This document shows positions 51,960-62,900 of a DNA stretch of 64,000 nucleotides, one piece after another. Location of the stretch: the NCBI GenBank assembly GCA_964019695.1, contig OZ026524.1:24263656-24327655 (forward strand), read 5' to 3'. Positions within the stretch are counted from its first letter, which is position 1. Every line of letters begins with the position of its first letter. Made by a program: the position numbers and the translations under genes. Under the pieces are notes generated by a model. That model was given only the letters and a program-made list of their open reading frames with translations. It was not told where the DNA came from and did not search any database. This DNA is from Loripinus fragilis. Its lineage: Eukaryota; Mollusca; Bivalvia; Lucinida; Lucinidae.

Positions 51960-52920
51960 CAAATAGAGGAATACTGGATATAAATGATATATAGTATTAC
52001 ATAATTATCCAAAAGAAAGCCAAATATCGTTTCAAGCATTGGTTATATTTCATTGGGATTCGTTCAAAATACAATGTTACAGAATCTGTTGGCCAAACGC
52101 CATGGCTCCAAACAGTGTTGATAATGTGAGAAGTGTTTGACCACTTAAAGAGACTAGATCTGTAACTATGAACATTTTTCGAAAAAAAAAATCTTTTTAA
52201 ATCATTTGTAAAAATAGAATTAAGTTATGTTTTCACAATAAATATGTTCAGTACAGCTGAAAGCTGCATGGAAAAGTGAATTATCTAATAAAACAGGTGT
52301 GTTTTTTTTCTCTTGTTAGTAATTATTTGCGTCCCTCCAATAATTCTAGACAGTTGATTTTTAACATAAATGCTGTTGTTTGATAGATATAATTTGTTAA
52401 CAATTATGAAAATGGTAAAATGTTTACCTGAATTTGAGTATTTTAATGTATTCTTGAAAAATAGAAACTTTATTTCCAAAATTAGAAAATCAAAAGTTAC
52501 AGACTATGCAGATTTAAGGATACAATTTGATGATGCACAATGTCATAAATCTGCCGTTTTGTAACTTCAACATATTTTTCCACGTAAATTGCTTTGTGAG
52601 TAGGCTGTGTTTTATGGTTTGTTGTCACGTGCATGTGAGGCAGAGGGCAGGTGATTGGGATAGTTTGTATGACGTTTTACCTATATTAGTACTTGTAACA
52701 GTGATAAGTCGGCAAGCGTAAACACTAGACTTACTGTGAGATGGTTCGTTTGAGTACACGCAACCCACATTTTATGGTAAATAAGATATAAACAGCATGC
52801 TTCATTTGCTTCTCAGACAAAATCTTTTTAGCTAAAATCATTGTTCATTTAAGCTTAAAATATTAATGCAGTCCCATTTACATCAAATGAATTTATAAGA
52901 GTCCACTTTATTAGTTTCAG
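51960..52920. other. sequence upstream of the Hedgehog-like exon; no exon confirmed
   Basis: 52737-52790 is a decayed hairpin-MITE arm (gagatggttcgtttgagtac). Short frames at 52285-52721 are open on both strands but I see no splice-supported exon. The preceding exon of the Hedgehog-like gene must end in phase 1 and was not found here. Confidence 0.4.
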
Positions 52921-53280
52921 GAAAATTGTTGATACAAGAAGCATGGGATGAACCAACATCTGAACACAATAGCGGCAAACACGGGCCTATTTCTGTATTT
53001 AATGAGGGAAGGGCAACTGTACTGTCTATTACAAAACAAATAGTTGGCGGAGCAGCTATCGCAGATATAGAAATAGAAACTGATCTTAACATTCTGAATC
53101 GCTTTGGTGAACTGGCAGTCTGCTCTGATTTCCAGAGAGTTGCTCAGGATAAAAGTAAACATGTGTTGGAGGTGTGTGTTGCAAAGAAGAATGGAACAAA
53201 GAAGCTGGCACTTATGACACACAACAGAAAGCCAGGTGAAGTCCATCATCCCAGTGTCAAACCCAAGCTGCTCAAAGTCA
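52921..53280 (+). CDS. Hedgehog-like gene, exon encoding module 1 C-half
   Basis: Acceptor ttattagtttcag; the first two bases (GA) complete a split codon, then KLLIQEAWDEPTSEHNSGKH. EAWDEP aligns with EGWDED of Hedgehog and NEGRA with YEGRA. The second half has LNRFGELAVCSDFQRV and VLEVCVAKKNGTKK. The residues at the usual zinc positions are Phe and Val. The donor is TCA|gtacgt at 53281; CAG|gtgaag at 53236 is an equally phased alternative. The exon is phase-symmetric (1-1). The opposite strand is also open but looks like a shadow. Confidence 0.82.
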
Positions 53281-56200
53281 GTACGTATGGAAGCATTTAT
53301 ACATATACTGCTCAACTAAAGTTTAGCACGGATTTGAATATGATGCCCCACTTTAAATGAACATGTTACATTTTATTTGATGTTATCAACATGTATTGTG
53401 ATCTTGAAATTTACGTTTTTTCGTGTCCGCCAGACAAAAGGTAATATGGTTAGGCGTCAGTGGATTGACGTTAAATTTGATGGCATGGGCATGTAAAGGA
53501 TACACGTCTACATCAGAAATTAAAACTTTTGATGCTAATATAAAGCAAAATGCTCTTAATCATGAAAAACGTTAAAAACATCAAAGTTTGATACCCTTTT
53601 TATGCCACGTTTTACCGTTCGATTATGACGTTAAAATGGTATTTTTCCACTTTTTGACTTTTCAGTGCAATGAATCTAGCGGTCAAGTAATCATTTTATT
53701 GCAAGATTGGCACAAGCACCCAGATCATTTAAGTAAATAGATTTTTTGAAAACGTCTCCTTTCGATAGCGTTACCGCCTACATTTAGCCTCAATTTAAGA
53801 TTGACGTCACTTTTTATGAATCAAATACCCAGGGACAACATTTTATAAACGTGCCTTACCCTTAATTGTCTCTCTTTTGACATCCTTTTAAACACGAAAA
53901 CCCTTTCAATTAAGCATGTCTACACAACACAAACCGTACTGTTTTTGACTTGTAAACGTCATTATAACAACGACGTTGGTTGTCATCAAGACTCAACTTT
54001 TGCTTCGAATGCTCAATGGAGACGAACTTTATTTTTTTCAGAATGGCTGATTCGACTAAGCTGGAAAACAAAGGATTTTATAAACCGATGCCGTATCAAT
54101 TTTATATTGCCAATAATGCAGTTGAAACACGTTTTTGACCCCTCTCTTGTTTAAAGTAATGAACGACGCAGTAGAAATCCAATTAAAGTACACCGATTGC
54201 TTCCCTCAACTTTATCACATATCAAACCATCATTTCAGTAGATAGTGTAGAGGTTTAAGCCATTTGCTCAAAATAAAAATCAGTTTTTATCTATCCGTGC
54301 TAAACTTTTGTTGAGCAGTATATATGCTATAAAAGTTCAAAGCAGGTGCTGAGGCATATCGTTACCTCTGTGTAGGTCTAATTAAGAACAATGACACATC
54401 AGTAAGCCCAATATCAGTTTATTTAAACAAATATGGCTGTGCCTAAAAATCTTATGGGAGCAATAGCTCAGATGGGCCTGCGCAAACGCACAATCTCACC
54501 AGAGCCTTCAATGCACTTACACACATACATGTAGTGAGGACATAACTAATGGCTATCCCACTAAATATCATTTTAATACATATTAGAAGAGTGATTTTTC
54601 AAATATGCTTAACGTACCAATTTGACAAGTCATGGCTCTTTTTCTAATTATGAGGATTGTTTAGATATTTGCATGATGGGTATTTTTTCATGCGTTTTTT
54701 GCTGATTTTTTAAAATCAGTTCTTTTAAAAAATCTTTCAGAAACTCTATAAGAGTGTCTAACGGTTTGAATCCAGATCAATGCCTACGTTCTGTTGATCC
54801 TGATTTAGGTCCAAACTGCTTGTATATGTTATCCGCAAATGGCACAAATCACCACTAGCAAGGCAAAACTTTGGATAGTAAATGTTATCAAAAGCAGATA
54901 TCTGGCCAAAAATAAAAGAAAAATTGAAAGGACCTCGGACAGTTTCCTATTCAATCTGCCCAAATTTTGACAGCCTGTGGCTAGGATAATGCATAACTGA
55001 AAACTATAGTTTTGGGCTTAAATCAAACCTTAACATTTAGTGCACCTAGCAAAATAAAAATATTTTGAAAATATTGCATACTCAAGCCAGAACTCTAGGG
55101 TTTAGAGGGCGGGGGTATGTTTTGTGACCAAATTTTATTTCACAGAAAGTCAGAGTTTCGTCTAGTAGTCACCTAAATACATGTAAATATTATGTTTGCG
55201 GCATATAATTTGAGACGAAAGTGATGCGTTTGCATAAAATTCGGGTTGAGAAGATTTCATTGTTTCATCAAAGAAGTGTGCTGTCAATTACTTTTGACTA
55301 TTACCTGTAATGTTTCAAGGTCAACCAGTATGACTTGTGCACTGAGGTGTATCATATCAATATACTGTATATATCATAGTCTAGATGAACACAGTTTTTT
55401 GAGCGTAAAATCGTTAACATTTTCTTACACATTAGATTTAACCTATAATTTGGTGCTTAAAAGAACCGTCTCATTAAGACGGTTCTTTTGAGTACCCACA
55501 ACATATGTTTTGGTTGAGAAATGAGACAATTAATTACTTTATAAGCACTCATAACTAAAGCCCTGATACATGCCATTGCAAATTGATATTTACCTACAGG
55601 TTTTTACAAAATAAGTCTCTAATACGTTTTATACTAAAGTGCTTTTGAGCATTTTGACAGCGTTCCCCCCGTGACCAATCATACCATTTTTATATGATGT
55701 GTGAAATGTAAAACTACAACTGTATGCAAAAGGATTAGTTTGGTCACGGGGGGGGGGGGGGGGAGCACTTCAGTAAAACTTTTTACTATTTACTATATGT
55801 TGAATAGCAAAAACAGAGTTTTCAACCCATATTTTTCAATTGGTACTTGTTCAATGAGAAAACGGCTATTGTGGATAAGTCGAGGATTGAACCTACTATC
55901 GTTTTTCATAGAAAAAAATATCATTTTCTTTGAAACTTTTCTCTGGTCATTTTTATGGGCAATCCTTCATTAAGACTGTCCGAGGTCCTTATTTGTTTAA
56001 ATGTCAGCACTTTTGCATTTAGATATGGCAAGGTACAAACAGCTTGCCTCTACAATTAGTACTATGTACGTTTTGATATGGTACTATTTAATTTATTGTT
56101 TGGTAGTAGCAATTGCAATAATCTAAGCATAGCTGTCGTAGTTGTGGCATAAGGAAATTTTAAAGACATTTACCACTTCTTTGTTAGCGTTGACTTTTGA

Positions 56201-59200
56201 CATCTGTTAATAACCTTTGCAAACATTTCGGATCCAGATAAGGACCAACAGAATGTCAGGCTTGATCTGGGTCCAAATTGTTTGACACTATGATCATAGT
56301 GTTCCTGAAAGATTTTGTTTTAAAAGATAATTTTTAAAATAATCTGCAGACGACACCACAAGCGCTAAAAAGGCCCAGCACGCAAATAGTTAAAAGTGCC
56401 TCACAGGCTCACTCGACTATATATATTACAGAAACTGCCTTCTCTGCTAAGTTGTCGAACTTGAGTTTGCCATCAGAGCTCATTGAAGGGATGTCACATC
56501 CGTCGAATGTGTCAATGGACGCAGCCTGTGGTCATCCTATCGGAATTGTTTCACAGGACCTAGTACAAAGAATGATACTGTATATGGTAGCACATTCTGG
56601 CTTGTTAAACATGTTCCAGTGTAAAAGATAGAGGATCTTACATGAGTGTTCATGTTTTATTGAACAAATTAAACGAGTTGGGGAAAAGAGATAAAATACG
56701 AGGCTTGTCAAGCATTTTATCTCGTTTGCGCAATGAGTTGAATAAATTCAATAATTCAAGAGTGTTAGATTATATTTATCAAATGACATTAAAATTACTT
56801 TGAAATCTCATTTCTGCCGTATAAGCGTTTTACTTTTGCCATTATGTACGCAACGTTGTTACGGACGTCATAACAAAACTCTGTAAGCCACTAGTGGTTT
56901 ATTGATTTATTGCATGGCGTTATTTAACTCCTAGACGCGACGTCATATGATAAATATGAGCGCCGATCTGACAAAAGGGTCCTTCGGGCATATTAGCAGT
57001 TTTTGTGTAATCAAAATTTCAAAAAAGCCTAAGTTTTCAAGATTTTGCACGTTCTTACAGTAGAGTCAAATTGCTTCTTACATGTAATACAATTAAAGGC
57101 GCAAACAGTTCTGATAAAATAAAGTGATACGTATAATGTATGTTGCCATGGAAACAGCTGTACATATAGACTACACACTTCCTTCAAAACAGGGTACCTC
57201 ATTTCAAATGTTTTTGTAAACACCGGATATACGTATGTGGGCGATTTGTGCAATCTATGCAATTGCATACACATCAAATATACAGAAACACGGAGCATTC
57301 TTGAAATATTGCTCCTAGCGTCTTTGTATAAGCGCCTTATGTTAACACAATGGTGTTGACGTCAGAACGTCATTAACAATGTTAAATGACGTCATGTTTT
57401 AAAACGCATCATCTTTACAAGTTTAAACGCTCATATCTTTGTTATTTGTAAAGATAATCTCTTCAAATTTTCTGTAGTTGTTAACAACAGCTAGGTCTTT
57501 CTTTCTCTGTAATTATCTAACTTTTGAATTTTATTGCCAGAAGGTCCCTATTGTCAGATCTTGGCTCATATGTTTATTAACATATATTTTCTCACTGAAT
57601 TCCTTACTAAATTTAGAGGAGTGAATTATATATTTCTTGCTGTTTTATGGGCTAATTTTAACTTATGGCAAAAAAATAAGTGATAATACACTTTACATAT
57701 AGAGGTACGTTTACGCTTTAAAGAGTATTATTCAATAATATGCATCTAAAACAAAATATCTGATGCAAGGTATGAATCAGGTCTCAAAATGGAAATACAT
57801 CATCAAAATACGCCAGAAAGCTACTAACATCATTGACAAAAAACGTGATGATAGTACAAAAGAATTATGCAAAAGGACCTTTAACTTTTTTTTATTCTGG
57901 CTACCGGTAAACAGGTGTTTTGCAAAAGGTGCAGACCCAGATGAGGGTTCTGTGCTATGAGTTAAGATTATCAATCTTTAGAGCCCAAAACATGATAAAT
58001 ACACCATAATATAGAAATTCAGACCTGTGACACATTAAAAATGAAACAGACCATCCATATTTTAGTAATTAGCGTATGAATATGTTTGGAAAAATCCATC
58101 AGAATAAAAAGAGATAAGCTTACATTTGCAGCTAGTTTGAACCTTTTATAGTGGTTGGAGTCTTTGCATTTTCTATGTGTTGCCAAAAACATAACTTGCA
58201 GGCCCAAGGAAAGACTGTGTAATGATATTTTCGTATTTCTTAACCAAAGCATCTTTTAATAGTGTATATAATCAAACGAACCATCGTATTAAAACGATCC
58301 TTTTGAGCACAACTACCATCTTCCAAAATTAGAGGGTTAGAAGATAATTACAATTTTACTCTCAACATTGCTTAACTTGACCTATGGAGATGACTATGGA
58401 CCCCTGTTATTTCTAGTATATATCAATGATATTGCAAAACAGTTGCTAAGTTTAACACGATTATTTGCTGATGACAGTTCTCTATTCTATGCTGCAGCAC
58501 GCCTCTCAGACATAGCAGGTATTATAAACCATGATCTCATTATGCTTTCTAATTGGGCCATACAATGGTTAGTCAAATTTAACCCTCTTAAAACTGAAGC
58601 ATTTCTTTTTACTCTTAAATATTTTGAAGCTTTTCCTCAATTGAAATTTGATAACACTCCAATAAAATTTGTCGAAGATCACAAACATCTGGGCATAACT
58701 TTCAGCCAAAACGGTCAGTGGCACACACATATTGAACAGATTGCAAATACAGCGTCGAAAATATTAGGCATAATGCGCAAACTCAAATACACTCTGAGCA
58801 GAAATGCATTAAATCAAATTTATCTATACCACTTATTACCCATCATAGAGTATGCATCATTAGTTTGGGATGGCTGCACACAACAAGACTCTAACACTCT
58901 TCAAAAAATACAAAATGAAGCAGCTCGTATTGTTACTGGACTAACCAGATCGGTATCGTTAGTCAAATTATATAACGAATGTGGATGGACTAATTTATCA
59001 GTGAGGAGACACCAACAAAAACTGCATTTTATGTATAAAGTAAACAATGGACTGGTTCCATCATATATTACTGATTTATTTCCCCCATTAGTAAGTGAAA
59101 TTTCGGGGTACCCCCTCAGAAACAACAACAACTTCTCCACACCATTTACTCGAACTAATATATCACTAAGATCATGTATTCCATCAGCCATCAGAATGTG

Positions 59201-59943
59201 GAACACTATTGACGAAGGCCTCAAAAATCAGCCAACAATATCTTCCTTTAAGAACAACCTGCAAATTACTACTTTTCCTAAACTACATGTACCTAACTAC
59301 TTCACATCAGGAAACCGATATCTATCAGTAATACATGCTCGAATAAGAAACAATTGTAGCAATCTGAATAATGATTTATTTATCAATCATCTTCGTGAAA
59401 ATCCTCTCTGTAATTGGTGCAATGAAATAGAGGATAGCGAACACTACTTCTTTCATTGCAACAACTACAGAAACGAGCGTCATCTATTTTTTGAAGCTGC
59501 AAGAGACTTTCAACCACTAACTACACAATTATTGTTATACGGAAATGAAATAGTTGACAACACACTTAATTCAACATTATTTAGAGCAGTACAGGATTAT
59601 ATAAAGAGCACCAAACGTTTTGACAATACATAAACATATTTTTCGTTTTGACTTGGAAATTCAAGTATATTTATCTCACTTTCTGCTATACCCAATCTTC
59701 CCTATGTCGGAGGGGCAGGCCTGCTCTAGTACTGGTGGACCTAACAATTGGGTGAACATTGACATGGAGTATTCGATCATTGTAATAAATGTTTCACGAG
59801 TGTGAAAAGAATACAATAGACGCATGTCAGATAATTGAAGACAAGCGGTTTGGATGTCGATCCACTAGGATTGGCAGACAGATTTCTTGCCTTTAATGAT
59901 CTGAATGATGCTAACCTGCACTCTAAAATGCACTCATAGACAT

Positions 59944-59990
<47 letters not shown>

Positions 59991-62900
59991 TGATTTTGTA
60001 TAGTTGAAGATATGTTTTGTAGCCATGTTTACATGCTTTGATTGATCTGTATATGTAGGGGGAGGGTCGTAACTAATGTTGCGAGAACTTGTGACCCAAC
60101 CCCATTGCTGTAATTTGTGGCAATAAAATATGTATAAACTAAACTAGACTATGGAGATATTTTGCTTCCAATCAGGGTTTTCAGTGCTCTGCTATTCCCT
60201 TTTACAGAATATAGAAAAAGAAACATACTTAGCTGGTTTAACATTAGCTTGGGCAGTTCCAAAACTAAGTGTTATCATTGCTTATTAATATGTCTTGTGT
60301 TTAATTAAAGTTGCATGTGGCTTGCTTTGTTTCTTTGGATTTAAGGCCGTGTTTAATTATTTAATTCTCAGATTAGTAGAATATCCATTGGACGATGTCA
60401 CATTCTCTCCAGAAGGACCATCAGACACGTGGTGTGACGTTCAAACTCGTCAGTGTAGGTCAAACTGCTTACTCCCAATGGATGCTACTGATACATGTAA
60501 CTGGTGTGGATCACGTACCATGAGTATGAGACTGGCTGTCAAACTTCAGAGACTGTCTGTCTAAACTAATGGAGACAGTAAATAAACGACATATGAGCCA
60601 TGACATGTGATTTCAACAATGTAGCATTTTGACAAGTGTAGTTTCAGACGAGCCTGTGCAGCCTCCTTTTAAGCTTAGAAACTCCAAATGATGTTCAGTC
60701 AGTAGCTGAACACTAATGAATATTCAAGCGACTAGCAAAGGCTTTGATCAGACTGCGCGTATGCGCAGGCTGATCTGAGGCTTTGCTGGTCGCACATACC
60801 ACATTGTTGAAAATCCCATGCCCTGGCTAATATTATGCTATTTACATACATATACTCGTACCTTTCGGTCGGCACATAAGATTTGCAGAATTTATTGTAT
60901 GGTTTGTATGTCTTTATGATACAATCTGAAGTTATTTATAGTTTGTGTTTCTTTATGGAAAGATAATCCAATTGCTTTAGCGAGTGAATTATCGCTCATA
61001 CAGATGCAAAACCCTACAATAATAGCTTATTGTACAAGAATGCATATGCACATCGTGTATTGCAAGATAATTCATGTTATATATGTAATTGAGCTTAACT
61101 CAACTGAGTTTAATATTGTAACAGCTAATAGGAACTAAATGCTGTAATATAAAGACGTTTCCTGCTTTCAAATATTTAGATGTTATATTGATCATGCTAA
61201 AAAAATTTGAAATGCCAACAATCAGGCCCTGAGGTTTTAAATCTCTTTTCATTCTTAAGTCCACTGAGCATGAAATTTCAACTGCTCATACAATAAAATA
61301 TCTAAAATTGAAGAAGTTTCTCAGATGTTGTATTTATCATGCTAATTAATTTTAAAATGCCAACAATTTTTGGCATTTTAACATTTATGAGCAGGATAAA
61401 ATTCGTGGTTCAGCTGAGTTGAGAATGGAAAAAAGTTTTATAACCTCGGGGCCTGGAGTTTTGTTTTAACACGCCATACATATATTGTAGTTGCTGTCAT
61501 TAAAGCTCATACAACAAGACTGACAGCTGGTATGTCCGAGCTCTATATGGAAGGAAGGTGAGATGCTCTTTGACGTTCTACTGCCATTTTTTTATATTTT
61601 TATCAGACCTCCAGATTAGAATGTATTGTAGAAAATATCATTTTCATTTCTTAACCAAAGCATATGTTGTGGGTGCTACTTGATTATTCAAGGAACCAGT
61701 ATTCACAAAATAGAAGCACAGTGACCCAGTGGCAGAGTGATAGACTTGGGATTGAAGGTTTGCTAGTTTAAGACTCACTTGATTTACTATGTTGTGTCCT
61801 TGAGCAAATCACTTTATCCTTTTCAACCAAGGAATACATGAAAACGTCCCAACATGACTGAAAAATCGTTGACTGTGACTTAAACAACATTGTCAAACAA
61901 AATTAAAATCAAATTCATATCAATGTAAAGCTAGAAAGTTTACCCGCCATATTGCACAACAATATATAGTGCAACCTTTTGTTGGACTTACTTGGAAATT
62001 ATCTATCTTCGTTATTTTCGATCAGGTTGAGCTCAAGCTCTCCTGCTCAGTTACAAAGACTAGCTTGAATCACGAAAAGGCGAAATATTCAAGCTTCACA
62101 AGATAAGTGCAAGTTTACATTTGCCTTCTCTGCTTACCAATAGCTCATAAGCTGATCAATAATGTTGACTATAATTTTAGGCTGCGACGCGAGAAAAGCT
62201 GTCTTTAGGGTTTCAGTCAAAGTCATATTAAATCAGACTGCTCAGAAAAAGAAATTTCGCTCGTAGAAAATCTAAATATGACACTTTCGAATACGAGAAT
62301 AGCGAAGGCTCTGATCAGACTGTGCTGATGCACAGGCTGGTCTGCGCATTTGTTGCAAGTTAATCTCAAAGACATATCTCAAAGGCACATGCGCAGTCTG
62401 ATCAGAGCCTTAACTAGTCGCTCGAATATTCAATGAGTGTTAAGTTACTGACTGAACATCATTTGGAGTTTCTAAGCTTAAAAGGTGGCTGCACAGGCTC
62501 GTCTAAGTCGACACTTGTCAAAATGCCACATTGTTGGAAATCACGTCACAGCTCAAATGTTGCTGTAAATGTCGAGGGTCGACAATGCCTGTTGGGCCTA
62601 TTGTGAAACGACCCTTTATATCTTGTTGCTTGGATAGGTGTTCCGATACGTTATAAGTCAACAAAGGATACATACATAGATACATACCTACAGTGAGGGC
62701 AGAGGTATAAATTTAGAACTAGTCTTCCTACATATGTATATATTGTGTTTCCGAGCAACAAATACTCAGGCAAGTCTGCATTAGTCGCTTGACAATGCAT
62801 CAGTACTTAAATTCAAATATGCCCACACCATAATGTTTGTTTACAACAAAGCGAAAAAAGTAAGTGAGTATGATCAGGAAATACCACAATCACCGCGAGG

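Larger units (their letters stand above)
58392..60148 (+). mobile_element. 5'-truncated Jockey-superfamily LINE with 10-bp target duplication
   Basis: CTATGGAGAT is directly repeated at 58382-58391 and 60149-60158. (GACTATGG at 58392 and 60147 is an overlapping alternative.) The element starts inside the RT domain, runs to the ORF2 stop at 59633, and has a 3' UTR with a (TTTA)n tract and a terminal 'gcaataaaatatgtataaac' 'taaacta' tail. Confidence 0.75.

Noticed and set aside
52340..52721. Open frames around 52370-52564 and 52527-52721
   Set aside because: No domain, no splice sites with the phase required by exon 52921, and both strands are equally open in AT-rich sequence.
54041..54137. 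Short frame starting ATGGCTGATTCGACTAAG after a pyrimidine-rich AG
   Set aside because: Lies inside the mariner-like element 53304-54322, only 31 codons long, and no partner exon was found.
57763..57974. Lysine-rich plus-strand frame (KWKYIIKIRQKATNIIDKK) and its antisense
   Set aside because: No donor in a usable phase and no recognised family.
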